From contig DLQN01000046.1 of assembly GCA_002477595.1 (NCBI GenBank), positions 1-41,385 of the forward strand: a stretch of 41,385 nucleotides of DNA. The letters are read 5' to 3'. Below, one piece after another: positions 24,431 through 33,364 of the stretch; position 1 is the stretch's first letter, and every line of letters begins with the position of its first letter. The notes beneath the pieces are model-generated. The model was not told where the DNA came from. It saw only the letters and a program-made list of their open reading frames with translations, and did not search any database. This DNA comes from Roseivirga sp. UBA7431 (lineage in GTDB: Bacteria > Bacteroidota > Bacteroidia > Cytophagales > Cyclobacteriaceae). The translations under genes and the position numbers were made by a program.

Positions 24431-26686
24431 ATGGAGCAAATTCTCTTAGACCACTACAAATTGACCAACTGCGGGCTCAATCCAATGGCCGGCTATGTCA
24501 GCGAAAACTACAAGGTCACCTCAGATCAAGGAATTTTCGTGCTTAAGGTTTATGAGGATTCAAGTATAACGCGCGAAGAGATATTAGCTGAAAATGAGCT
24601 TATAGGTCGCCTGACTCACTTAAGTAAATCGCAAGTTTCTCAGCCTGTGGCTAACAACCATGATAGCGCAATTACCATTCATGACAATAAGATTTATCGC
24701 CTCCTCTCCTTCGTAGAAGGTAGATTCCTAGCAGACGCAACTCATACACCTGAGCTTTTTGAGTCATTAGGAAGTTTCATGGCTGACATTGACTTATCCC
24801 TTATGGATTTCCGAAATGCGGGGATTGAAAGACGTAGGCTAGAATGGGACTTGCAACACCTAAATTTAGTTAAGCGGCTAGCTGATCATATTCAGGAACC
24901 CTCTCAGAAAAAGCTTGTAAAGCACTTTTTCATACAATGGGAATTAAATGTTTATCCTAAAATTTCAGCATTACGCCAATCTGTAATCCATAATGATGGA
25001 AATGACTGGAACATTCTGACCCATGACAATGAAGTTACTGGTATTATAGATTTCGGTGACTCCGTTTATACGGCCTTAATCAATGAGTTGGCTATAACTA
25101 TTGCCTATGGAGTTTTTGGCAAAGAAGAACCACTAAAATGGGCATGTAAAATCATTAGTGGTTATCACAAAAAGCTTCCTATTGAGAAAGAAGAGCTTAA
25201 TCTACTATACTACTTAATCGCGGGAAGGCTAATTACGAGTGTTTGCAAATCAGCCCAAGAGAAGCTTTCTCAACCTGACAGCGAATACATTACCATAAGC
25301 GAAAAACCCGCATGGGACCTATTGAATGAATGGATTAAGATCAACCCGACCTTAGCTAAAAACAAGTTCTACGAAGCAGCTGGTTTTGAAAAGCCAGCAA
25401 TTGATACAATTGAGCACGCCATTTCAAGGAGAAAGAAAGTCACCGGATCAAACCTATCTATTAGTTATAAGAATCCGATTTACATGGAAAGTGCTGCTTT
25501 CCAATACATGTTCGATCGCTATGGCAACACCTATTTAGACGCCTATAATAATATCCCACATGTAGGACATCAACACCCTGAAGTAGTCGCTGCTGCACAA
25601 AGGCAAATTGGACATTTAAACACCAATACAAGATACATTTACGATGCGCTGCATGAATATGCCGAGCTGCTTTTATCCAAGTTCCCCAACCCACTTACCA
25701 AAGTGTTTTTTGTGAATTCAGGAAGTGCAGCCAGTGACTTAGCAATCAGACTTGCACAAAATTTCACGAATAAACAGACTATTGCAGTCATGGAGCATGG
25801 CTATCATGGCAACACAAGAATCGGAATCGACATAAGTCACTATAAATACAACGGCTCTGGTGGCAAAGGAAAAGACGACAACATTATCGAAGCCACCCTT
25901 CCTGATACCTATCGGGGTAAATTCAAAGGTAGCACCATTGAAACTGGTCGCTCTTATGCCCATGAGTTCATAGAAACCCTAAAGCACTCAAATCAAGAAA
26001 TTGCTGCTTTCATTAGCGAACCAGTGGTAGGATGCGGTGGGCAAGTACCGCTCGCCCCTGGATACTTAAAGCATGTGTATAGCTACATTAGAAGTCAAGG
26101 AGGTGTCTGCATCAGCGATGAGGTTCAAACCGGTTTCGGAAGACTAGGGGACTATTTTTGGGGTTATGAAATGCAAGATGTCATCCCAGACATCGTGGTA
26201 TTAGGTAAGCCGATAGCCAATGGCCATCCAATGGGGGCCGTAGTGACTACAGACGCCATTGCTGACTCTTTTGATAATGGTATGGAATTCTTTAGCTCGT
26301 ACGGTGGTAATCCAGTCTCCTGCGAAATAGGTAAAGCAGTATTACGGGTAATAGAAGATGAAAAGCTACAACAAAATGCCAAAATCGTTGGTGACTATCA
26401 CATGGCTAGTCTGAGGGAATTACACAAAGATTTCCCTGTTATTGGAGATGTCAGAGGATCTGGTCTGTTTATTGGAATCGAACTCATTAAGAATGAATCA
26501 CTCACGCCTAATACAGAACTGGCACAACATATTAAGAACGCCTTCAGGGAAAAACAAATTCTAATAAGTACAGATGGCCCTTATGATTCTGTCATTAAGT
26601 CAAAACCCCCTCTTTGTTTCTCTAAAGAGAATGTAGATCAGGTAGTAGAAACGCTAAGAGATGTTCTTATTGATTGGAAAGAATGA
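24431..26686 (+). CDS. APH-type kinase fused to class III PLP enzyme
   Basis: A 751-residue bifunctional protein. Residues 1 to about 300 are an aminoglycoside-phosphotransferase-like kinase, with the catalytic loop HNDGNDWN at 187-194 and metal motif IDFGD at 206-210. Residues from about 335 are a class III aminotransferase fold: FVNSGSAASDLAIRLA, FISEPVVGCGG, ISDEVQTGFGR and PLP lysine 593 in VLGKPIANGHP. In animals, related separate proteins are hydroxylysine kinase and the phospholyases that act on phosphoethanolamine or phosphohydroxylysine. A phosphorylate-then-eliminate catabolism of an amino alcohol is therefore plausible. Larger proteobacterial fusions carry an M23 domain in the middle; this one does not. 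Confidence 0.88.
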   Translation: MEQILLDHYKLTNCGLNPMAGYVSENYKVTSDQGIFVLKVYEDSSITREEILAENELIGRLTHLSKSQVSQPVANNHDSAITIHDNKIYRLLSFVEGRFLADATHTPELFESLGSFMADIDLSLMDFRNAGIERRRLEWDLQHLNLVKRLADHIQEPSQKKLVKHFFIQWELNVYPKISALRQSVIHNDGNDWNILTHDNEVTGIIDFGDSVYTALINELAITIAYGVFGKEEPLKWACKIISGYHKKLPIEKEELNLLYYLIAGRLITSVCKSAQEKLSQPDSEYITISEKPAWDLLNEWIKINPTLAKNKFYEAAGFEKPAIDTIEHAISRRKKVTGSNLSISYKNPIYMESAAFQYMFDRYGNTYLDAYNNIPHVGHQHPEVVAAAQRQIGHLNTNTRYIYDALHEYAELLLSKFPNPLTKVFFVNSGSAASDLAIRLAQNFTNKQTIAVMEHGYHGNTRIGIDISHYKYNGSGGKGKDDNIIEATLPDTYRGKFKGSTIETGRSYAHEFIETLKHSNQEIAAFISEPVVGCGGQVPLAPGYLKHVYSYIRSQGGVCISDEVQTGFGRLGDYFWGYEMQDVIPDIVVLGKPIANGHPMGAVVTTDAIADSFDNGMEFFSSYGGNPVSCEIGKAVLRVIEDEKLQQNAKIVGDYHMASLRELHKDFPVIGDVRGSGLFIGIELIKNESLTPNTELAQHIKNAFREKQILISTDGPYDSVIKSKPPLCFSKENVDQVVETLRDVLIDWKE

Positions 26687-26709
26687 AGCCCCGACAAAGT
26701 CGAGGCTTC
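26685..26709 (+). terminator. Hairpin overlapping the stop codon of the fusion gene
   Basis: GAAGCC and CGAC pair with GTCG and GGCTTC around an AAA loop with one mismatch. The hairpin begins on the second base of the TGA stop. The following sequence is T-rich but lacks a clean T run. Confidence 0.65.
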
Positions 26710-27103
26710 TATATTATCCCAATTCAAGCCTAAAGGTCTTTCGAACCTCTATGTAAGACAAGATTTAGGCTATCCTTTAGACTCGCAACAGTCCACTGTT
26801 ATCCTTTTCCGAAGAACGAGGCCCCGACAAGTCGGGGTGAGGCCTTGTTTTGAGAGGGATTCACCCGGTATTTGATTTATAATTGTAAAGTTCGAAAACT
26901 AGTCTAAGCTCAAATGGGAAATCTTTATTAAAACTGTGTATTACATACAAACATAACAGGTGTTTGGTTTCAAAAAACTCTTTTCGACAAGAATTAATGT
27001 TACATTTTCATTAACAATAACGTCTAATCGGCAAAATACACAAATCGGTATTTGGCATATAATTTCTTAGCTTGCATTCTTTATTGGAGATCAATAATAG
27101 ACC
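26687..27103. other. 417-base gap with consecutive hairpins and no gene
   Basis: No open frame of note is present on either strand. The first 165 bases hold a series of inverted repeats: the hairpin overlapping the previous stop, a nested stem (AGCCTAAA 26727-26734 with TTTAGGCT 26764-26771, and inside it GTCTT 26736-26740 with AAGAC 26755-26759), a 14-base palindrome AACAGTCCACTGTT (26787-26800) and a strong hairpin at 26818-26851. The remaining 250 bases are AT-rich and carry two imperfect copies of a 20-base element (CGGTATTTG...TATAATT) at 26866-26885 and 27046-27065. A structured small RNA or relic element is possible. Confidence 0.5.
26818..26851 (+). terminator. GC-rich hairpin with CCCCGAC-AA-GTCGGGG core
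   Basis: CCCCGAC (26822-26828) pairs perfectly with GTCGGGG (26831-26837) around AA, with flanking GAGGCC-like sequence and TTGTTTT after it. The core CGAC-AA-GTCG matches the terminator after dapA and, nearly, the hairpin at 26685. Confidence 0.6.
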
Positions 27104-28297
27104 TTGAGTATACCTACTGACAAAATTCTTACGCGAGATTACATCTTGCACTTTACCTCTTACTTTCTGATGGCTTCGGCCTTCTATTTCCTCCTACCTA
27201 CCCTTCCCACCTATGCTGAAGTAGCGCTTGGGGCAAAGAAAAATCAGATTGGTTGGATCATTGGAGTGTATGCAGCATCAGCCTTGGCTATTAGACCATT
27301 CTGTGGCTATGTGCTAGACGCCTACGGCAGAAGATCGGTTTACCTGATCGCACTGGTATTGTTTACCATCTTAATGTGGCTCTATCATTACTCCTCCACT
27401 TTCTATATACTATTGGTCATTAGAATATTTCATGGATTTACATGGGGTATTATTACTACTGGAGGAAGTACAATTGCTGCAGACCTCATTCCCGAAAGCA
27501 GAAGAGCAGAAGGCATTGGTTACTTTGGCCTGGCGATGACCTTGGCCATCGCACTTGCCCCATTTTCTGGAGATCAAATCATGGGACAAAACAACTTCTC
27601 TAACCTCTTCACTATTTCATTTGGCTTTGCTGTTGCGGCTCTAATTCTTGCCTTTTTCATTAAGATTCCAAAGATCAAAACTGGAGAAACCAAGATTGGT
27701 ATTTCAAAGATGTTCGACAAGCGAGTCAACAGAATCGCCATTGTCATGTTTACAGGAGCATTCCCTTATGCTGCCATCTTCTCATTCATACTACTCTACA
27801 GCGAAGAGCTCAGCATCGAGCAAGGCTCACTATTCTTTATTTTTATGGCCGTTGGCGTTGGTTTGGCAAGGATATTTGTCGGAAAAATAATGGATAAGCA
27901 CGGACCATCAATGCTCGTCTTTGCTGGCTTAACCGTCACCATTATTGGTCTTATTTGGTTTAGCTATGTGGATAGTTTCTGGCAATTCATGACAGTAGGA
28001 GTCCTTGTAGGCATAGGGAATGGCATCATTATGCCAACCATTCAGACTATGGCGCTCAATATGGTGCCACTAGAACGTAGAGGTGCTGCGAATGCAACCT
28101 TCTTTTCTGCTGTAGACTTAGGCATTGCAGCGGGCTCGATATCACTTGGCTACATAGCAGAGTATTATGGCTTAGCCAATATGTTTTTTGCCTCGGGAGT
28201 CATACTTTTGTTCCCGTTGATTTACTTTTTCGTTTTTGTGAAAAAGCACTACGAAAGACATGTTGCCATACTTAAAGAAGCCGAACTAAATGCCTAA
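27104..28297 (+). CDS. MFS transporter
   Basis: A 397-residue inner-membrane protein with twelve predicted helices. GYVLDAYGRRSVYL after helix 2 is the MFS motif A, RIFHGFTWGIITTGGSTIAADLIP is helix 4-5, and VPLERRGAANATFFSAVDLG is the second-half equivalent. It resembles arabinose-efflux-type or drug-efflux MFS proteins; the substrate is unknown. The start is a TTG at 27104, because the next in-frame ATG would remove half of helix 1. It overlaps the class V aminotransferase gene by eight bases, so the two are coexpressed. Confidence 0.85.
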   Translation: MSIPTDKILTRDYILHFTSYFLMASAFYFLLPTLPTYAEVALGAKKNQIGWIIGVYAASALAIRPFCGYVLDAYGRRSVYLIALVLFTILMWLYHYSSTFYILLVIRIFHGFTWGIITTGGSTIAADLIPESRRAEGIGYFGLAMTLAIALAPFSGDQIMGQNNFSNLFTISFGFAVAALILAFFIKIPKIKTGETKIGISKMFDKRVNRIAIVMFTGAFPYAAIFSFILLYSEELSIEQGSLFFIFMAVGVGLARIFVGKIMDKHGPSMLVFAGLTVTIIGLIWFSYVDSFWQFMTVGVLVGIGNGIIMPTIQTMALNMVPLERRGAANATFFSAVDLGIAAGSISLGYIAEYYGLANMFFASGVILLFPLIYFFVFVKKHYERHVAILKEAELNA

Positions 28298-29372
28298 AAA
28301 GATTTTCTTTACCCCTGGTCCCTCCGCGCTATACTTCACTGTAGAAGAACACCTGAAGCAAGCTTCTAGAGCACAGGTAATGGAAATTAACCACCGAAGC
28401 TCCCAAGCCGAAGGTTACTATGCTGAAGCGGTGAACAACCTCAAAGACCTAATGGACATTCCCGATGACTATCAAGTCTTCTTTTTAAGTTCAGCTACAG
28501 AAATATGGGAAAGACAGCTACAGAATTTGGTCATTGAAAAATCATTCCATTATTGCATGGGAGCATTCTCTAATCGCTTCTACGACTTTGCTGTTAAATG
28601 GGGTCTAAAGCCTGAAAAATCAGAAAGCACTTTTGGTGAATTACCGGACACTAACCCCAATTTAATACCAAAAGATACTGAGCTCATTACTATAGCCCTT
28701 AACGAAACAAGCACCGGGGTATCATTTCCACAAGAAGACATTTATAATATCAGAAAAAGTCATCCTGATACTTTAATCGCTGTGGATGGAGTTTCTGCTC
28801 TACCAGTTTTGGATTTAGATTTCACTCAAGTTGACAGTGTCTACTTTTCAGTTCAAAAGTGTTTTGGCCTACCTGCTGGTTTAGGCGTTTGGATTGTTAG
28901 CCCAAGGGCTATAAAAAAAGCAGCAGAAAAGTTAGCCTTAGGTCACTCGATCGGGTCATATCAGGCCTTACCTAACCTGTTAAAAAATGGTTTGAAACTT
29001 CAAACGACTTTCACAGCAAACGTACTAAACATCTTTCTGCTCGCTAAAGTGAGTAGAGATATGTTGGAAAAAGGAATTGATGTAATTAGACGTGAATCTG
29101 ACTATAAAGCTGCTTTACTCAATCATTTGGTAGAGAATCATCCTAAACTCGAACATTTCGTTAGCGATAGGAAGTTAAGATCTAGGATGATTACAGTGGC
29201 TAATACAACAGGAGATTCGAGTAAGATCTTAGAAAGTTTAGCTCAAAAAGGTTTCGTATTAGGCAATGGATATGGTGCTTACAAGAATAAACAGATCAGA
29301 ATTGCCTCCTTCCCTACACACTCAAAGGAGCAGATGGAGTTGTTGGTTGATGTGATCAATGCAACAATCTAA
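28290..29372 (+). CDS. Class V aminotransferase, SerC/AGAT-like
   Basis: A 360-residue fold-type I PLP enzyme. FFTPGPSALYF at the N-terminus is the phosphate/substrate-site motif shared by SerC and alanine-glyoxylate aminotransferases. LNETSTGV and VDGVSALPVLDLDF bind the cofactor, and the PLP lysine is K190 in FSVQKCFGLPAGLG. The protein resembles the archaeal-type phosphoserine aminotransferase group more than the classic enterobacterial SerC. Because a SerA/SerB-like fusion lies 6 kb upstream, a role as the middle step of serine synthesis is possible but not shown. It overlaps the MFS gene, which could mean coupling to transport of its substrate. Confidence 0.85.
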   Translation: MPKKIFFTPGPSALYFTVEEHLKQASRAQVMEINHRSSQAEGYYAEAVNNLKDLMDIPDDYQVFFLSSATEIWERQLQNLVIEKSFHYCMGAFSNRFYDFAVKWGLKPEKSESTFGELPDTNPNLIPKDTELITIALNETSTGVSFPQEDIYNIRKSHPDTLIAVDGVSALPVLDLDFTQVDSVYFSVQKCFGLPAGLGVWIVSPRAIKKAAEKLALGHSIGSYQALPNLLKNGLKLQTTFTANVLNIFLLAKVSRDMLEKGIDVIRRESDYKAALLNHLVENHPKLEHFVSDRKLRSRMITVANTTGDSSKILESLAQKGFVLGNGYGAYKNKQIRIASFPTHSKEQMELLVDVINATI

Positions 29373-29448
29373 TTCAGAGACTGTTATTATTTAGAATTCG
29401 ATTTCACTAATTTAATGTCACCTTCAATCTTCAAAGCAAAAGAAGTGT

Positions 29449-29456
29449 TAGTTTTG
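29449..29456 (+). promoter_or_regulatory. -7 box upstream of the universal stress protein gene
   Basis: TAGTTTTG matches TAnnTTTG exactly and lies 20 bases before the ATG at 29476. No TTG was found at -33. Confidence 0.4.
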
Positions 29457-29475
29457 TATCGAATTTTTTAAGCAT

Positions 29476-30396
29476 ATGCCTTCTAGAGAAAAGATAATGG
29501 TTTTAATGGATACCTCAGATGCGGATAGAACCCTTCTGAAGTTTCTAGAAATTATCGCCACCACGAACGAAACCAAGGAAATACATTTTTTCAATAGCAT
29601 CAGTGAGATGAAAATCCCTGATGATGTTTTGAAAGAGTTTCCCGAAATCAAAGACAAATCAATTGCCGAGCGTAAGAACAAGATCGAAGTGCTTGCCAAG
29701 AGTGTATTGACTAAAAAGTTGATAGACATTTCTGAAGTACATATAAAAGAAGGTGCTCCTTCAAAAGCAATATTAAAATTTGTTGAAAAGAACGATATCG
29801 ATCTCATTATCATGGGACGACATAAGGACTTTATTGGTGGAGGTGTATTGTCAAATCGATTGGCGAGAAGAGCGGCTTGCTCTCTATTTATCATCCCAGA
29901 GGGTGTCGAACCAAACACCGACCTTCTTCATGTCCCTTGTGATTTCTCTGAACACTCTAAAATTGCCATGGAAGAGGCTATCAAAGTGGCGAGAAAGTAT
30001 GATAATGTGAAAATCATTTGTCAGAACGTTTTTACTGTCCCGGGAGGATATCATTATTCTGGAAAGACATATGAAGAGTTTTCTGAAGTAATGAAAAAGA
30101 ATGCCGAAAAAGATTATCAGCGCTTCATGTCAGAAATTGACCATGAAGGAATCAACTTGAACGTGGTCTATTCATTAGATACTAACGATAACCCCGTTAC
30201 TGATATCATTGACTTTGCTCATGATAATCAACCGGGAGCTATTTTCATTGGTGTCAAAGGTAGAACTTCAACGACTGCTTTATTTATTGGTAGCCGTGCA
30301 GAACAATTGATTCAGTACAATAATGACATACCGATGATGGTGATAAGACCTAAGGGCAAGAACGCAGGTTTGCTCGATTTGATAAGAGAGATATAA
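29476..30396 (+). CDS. Tandem universal stress protein
   Basis: A 306-residue cytosolic protein with two UspA domains. The first (residues 1 to about 150) begins IMVLMDTSDADRTLL and ends with IIMGRHKDFIGGGVLSNRLARRA. The second begins LLHVPCDFSEHSK and ends IFIGVKGRTSTTALFIGSRAEQLI. GxKGRxxxxxxxxGS is close to the ATP-binding pattern of Usp proteins. Both copies retain the alpha/beta fold. Bacteroidota commonly encode such two-domain proteins, which respond to starvation or redox stress. It is monocistronic, and its stop codon sits inside a hairpin shared with the convergent haem-protein gene. Confidence 0.9.
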   Translation: MPSREKIMVLMDTSDADRTLLKFLEIIATTNETKEIHFFNSISEMKIPDDVLKEFPEIKDKSIAERKNKIEVLAKSVLTKKLIDISEVHIKEGAPSKAILKFVEKNDIDLIIMGRHKDFIGGGVLSNRLARRAACSLFIIPEGVEPNTDLLHVPCDFSEHSKIAMEEAIKVARKYDNVKIICQNVFTVPGGYHYSGKTYEEFSEVMKKNAEKDYQRFMSEIDHEGINLNVVYSLDTNDNPVTDIIDFAHDNQPGAIFIGVKGRTSTTALFIGSRAEQLIQYNNDIPMMVIRPKGKNAGLLDLIREI

Positions 30397-30414
30397 GGGG
30401 TTATTTACCCCTTA
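30394..30414. terminator. Hairpin at the convergent gene junction
   Basis: TAAGGGG pairs with CCCCTTA around a seven-base loop. The left arm contains the stop of the universal stress gene and the loop contains the stop of the opposing gene. There is no strong T tract on either side, so its efficiency as a terminator is uncertain. Confidence 0.5.
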
Positions 30415-30808
30415 ATCGTTTATCTTCCTTTTCTACCCAGGCCATTAAGATCTTCGTTTCTTCATCTGTGAGTTTCATTTCAGGTCTTCTCTCAACTGTT
30501 CTTTTGGGAGGCATCTTACCTTCTTCAAGCGTTTCGAACAGTTCAGCAATTAGGTGTTCCTGTTCTTCTTGATCCATCTCTGGGACCTTCACCCATTGCA
30601 ATTTTTCACGGGCCTTTTCATTTCGTGCATCAGGCTTATGACAGTTCATGCATTTTGCCTCAATAATCTCTTTGACTTTTCCTGCTATTTCAATGCCTGC
30701 ATCACCTTGATTCTCAGGAGTTATCGGACCGATTGCCCTTGGAACGAATGCACTGCTGATCAATAAGACGGTGAACAGGGTAGCTGATGTTTTAATCAAA
30801 TTCTTCAT
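30401..30808 (-). CDS. Periplasmic haem-binding-domain protein
   Basis: A 135-residue exported protein with a signal peptide (TLFTVLLISSAFVP). The single CMNCH in EAKCMNCHKPDAR is a c-type haem-attachment motif, and the following acidic helical segment with EEGKMPPKRT and LTDEETKILMAWVEKEDKRL fits the Bacteroidota haem_bd (cytochrome-like) domain, where the MPP methionine is a candidate axial ligand. It probably carries electrons in the periplasm; the partner is unknown. I prefer the ATG at 30808, which begins MKNLIKTS as a normal signal peptide. A start at 30832 adds eight residues. Confidence 0.8.
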   Translation of the reverse strand: MKNLIKTSATLFTVLLISSAFVPRAIGPITPENQGDAGIEIAGKVKEIIEAKCMNCHKPDARNEKAREKLQWVKVPEMDQEEQEHLIAELFETLEEGKMPPKRTVERRPEMKLTDEETKILMAWVEKEDKRLRGK

Positions 30809-30872
30809 ATACGCTATTGTTAAAAAATTCATTAAACAATTTCCCAGTTGGACTTCGATTTACGACAATGGT

Positions 30873-32102
30873 TTAATTGATTATTGCCGCTTCTTTAGCC
30901 GTAAGTCGTTTTAAGAAGAATAGGGCGACCAATAGTAGGCCCATTGGAATTAGAGTGTAGGTAAATGCCTGATCAGCCCCTAGCTCTTTGAAAAGAATAC
31001 CAATGATTCTAGAACCCAAGGTTCCGCCTAAAGCGGAGAAAATAATAATCAAGCCTGACATTGGACTATGTAACTTCTTTGGCAATGCACTCAACACTAC
31101 TGAATTTAACAATGGATAAATAGGGGCTATAAACAAACCAACCAATGGGAAAGCATATCCAATGGCGGGAACATCAGCGAGTGTCTCAACCAAACCGATA
31201 TCAGCATTCACAGCTTTGGGTAATATAAAGATCACCACAGCCATAGAGGCAAAAATACATACAGTCAATACCCATACCCATGAAAACCTTTTAGCCAATT
31301 GACCTGCAAGAATTCGGCCGACACCTAAGCTGATGGCTAAGATACTAGCCATCATAATAGCGACATTTTCGGGTAGTTCAAGGACTCTTTCATTGAAGGT
31401 TGGCAACCAAGTCATTATGCCTTGCTCAATCATTACGAATAAGAAAGCAGAAACAACAAAGACAATTACCAACACCTTTGCTATAAGCCTGAACATTTGA
31501 GCAAAGTCTTCTTTAATGTTCGCCCCAGGAACTTCTCCCCCCTCGTTAAAATCAGCTTTGAGCAAGAATAGAAAGGATAGCATCGATAGACCGGCTAATA
31601 GCCAATAAACGTTCAGCCAAGCATTAGGCTCACCTTCGGCATTGAATGCTGGAAATAAAAAATAGGCCAAGGCAATACCAAACATGAAAACGCCCTCGAT
31701 ATTACTCATAAGACTGCCATGCTCCTTCGGACCATTTGTAACTAAACCGATTACAGAATATACTGAAACCTTGATTACAGCAAAACTCACTCCTACCGTA
31801 GCAAATAATAACTTAGCCGCCCAAAAAGAATTCCCAAAATACATGCCAATACAAGCGGCCGAAACCAAAGCTAGAGCAGCTAACATTCCATTTTTATAGC
31901 CAATTCGGGGCAAAAAGGAGGCGATTATAAAGGATACAATGGCTATAGGAAGGTCTTTAAAAGCTTCAAGCACGCTGGCCTGTACTTCATCAACACCATA
32001 AACGTTTTGTGATTTTAAAATCACAATACCAACACTGTTTAGCAGAATAGCGAAAACGAAGTAGTTGATGTAAAGCGAGAGCTTTATGGTATTATTTTTC
32101 AT
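30873..32102 (-). CDS. MFS transporter
   Basis: A 409-residue inner-membrane protein with twelve predicted helices in two halves joined by a charged loop (KADFNEGGEVPGANIKEDF). ASFLPRIGYKNGMLAAL after helix 2 replaces the usual motif A and lacks the second arginine pair. GRILAGQLAKRFSWVW is the second-half counterpart. It is reminiscent of the FucP/sugar-porter side of the superfamily, but no substrate can be named. The gene lies upstream of the haem-binding-protein gene on the same strand, 64 bases away, so cotranscription is possible. Confidence 0.82.
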   Translation of the reverse strand: MKNNTIKLSLYINYFVFAILLNSVGIVILKSQNVYGVDEVQASVLEAFKDLPIAIVSFIIASFLPRIGYKNGMLAALALVSAACIGMYFGNSFWAAKLLFATVGVSFAVIKVSVYSVIGLVTNGPKEHGSLMSNIEGVFMFGIALAYFLFPAFNAEGEPNAWLNVYWLLAGLSMLSFLFLLKADFNEGGEVPGANIKEDFAQMFRLIAKVLVIVFVVSAFLFVMIEQGIMTWLPTFNERVLELPENVAIMMASILAISLGVGRILAGQLAKRFSWVWVLTVCIFASMAVVIFILPKAVNADIGLVETLADVPAIGYAFPLVGLFIAPIYPLLNSVVLSALPKKLHSPMSGLIIIFSALGGTLGSRIIGILFKELGADQAFTYTLIPMGLLLVALFFLKRLTAKEAAIIN

Positions 32103-32233
32103 GGTGCTTCACAAGGTTGAAACGGAAGATAACAAAATGTTCCGACTTGCTGACTAATGAATAATAGATACAAAACACTACTGAACTGTTTAGCTATTCA
32201 CAAATTGAAAAGCCAATTAACTATTTTAGGTGT

Positions 32234-33364
32234 ATGAAAACCTTGATTCTAATCTTCCTCCTGCTCTTCACTTTTTCATCAATGGCCCAAGAAAAAAAGA
32301 GAGCCCGAGATTATGGCATCGAAATAGGTGTATTGAACACTGGTGTGCTGAACGCAATCACAGATGTACCAGGAGTTAAAGTAGGCCATCAAACACTGAT
32401 CAAAGCTGAAAATGTAAGAACTGGAGTGACAGCGATCCTTCCACATAGTGGAAATATATTCCAATCCAAAATACCTGCTGCCATTTACATTGGTAATGGA
32501 TTCGGGAAACTAGCCGGCATAAGCCAGGTTAAGGAGTTAGGCAACCTTGAAACACCAATTATACTTACTAATACACTGAGTATTCCGGTGGGAATTCAAG
32601 GAGTAGTAAAGTATACCTTAGGTCTGAAGGGAAACGAAAATGTGCAATCTGTGAATGCTGTCGTAGGCGAAACCAATGATGGCTACTTGAATGACATCCG
32701 CGGGATGCATGTCACTGAATCAGATGTAATTACATCCATTGAAAATGCTAAGAGTGGACCAGTAAAAGAAGGTAATGTTGGCGCAGGCACAGGGACAGTC
32801 GCTTTTGGGTTTAAAGGCGGCATCGGCACCTCCTCTCGCAAACTGCCTAAATCTGTTGGCGGGTATACAGTAGGCGTTTTAGTTCAGACCAACTTTGGAG
32901 GTGTATTGAGTATTAATGGTGCACCTATCGGTAAAGAATTAAACCAATACCCTTTCAGAAATGCTATAGAAAAAAGTGATGGCTCTTGTATGATAGTGGT
33001 ATTGACTGATGCTCCTCTGGACGCTCGTCAATTAGATCGAGTGGCTAAAAGAGCAATGATGGGCTTAGCCCGAAGTGGAGGAATTGCCTCTAATGGTAGT
33101 GGTGACTATGTAGTAGCGGCCTCTACTGCGGAAAACAATCGAATCCCTTATCAAACAAAGGAGAAACTCGATAAAGGTGATGTCTTAAGGAATGATGCCA
33201 TGTCTCCATTGTTTATGGCTACCATTGAAGCCACTGAAGAGGCTATCATTAATTCCTTATTTGCTGCTGAAACAATGGTGGGGCGTGATGAGCATTCTAT
33301 AAATGCCCTTCCTTTAAAAAGAGTACTAGAAATATTGAAAAAATATAGCGTGATAAAACCTTAG
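32234..33364 (+). CDS. P1-family aminopeptidase, DmpA/BapA-like
   Basis: A 376-residue Ntn-type peptidase with a cleavable signal (LLFTFSSMAQ), so it is periplasmic or secreted. The family motifs are DVPGVKVGHQTL at the N-terminus, GNVGAGTGTVAFGFKGGIGTSSR around residues 180-202, and the C-terminal MSPLFMATIEATEEAIINSL. The GGIGTSSR segment is where family members self-cleave so that a serine becomes the N-terminal nucleophile of the beta chain. DmpA-type enzymes release N-terminal residues or cleave beta-peptides; the substrate here is unknown. It is convergent with marR-like, overlapping by four bases. Confidence 0.92.
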   Translation: MKTLILIFLLLFTFSSMAQEKKRARDYGIEIGVLNTGVLNAITDVPGVKVGHQTLIKAENVRTGVTAILPHSGNIFQSKIPAAIYIGNGFGKLAGISQVKELGNLETPIILTNTLSIPVGIQGVVKYTLGLKGNENVQSVNAVVGETNDGYLNDIRGMHVTESDVITSIENAKSGPVKEGNVGAGTGTVAFGFKGGIGTSSRKLPKSVGGYTVGVLVQTNFGGVLSINGAPIGKELNQYPFRNAIEKSDGSCMIVVLTDAPLDARQLDRVAKRAMMGLARSGGIASNGSGDYVVAASTAENNRIPYQTKEKLDKGDVLRNDAMSPLFMATIEATEEAIINSLFAAETMVGRDEHSINALPLKRVLEILKKYSVIKP

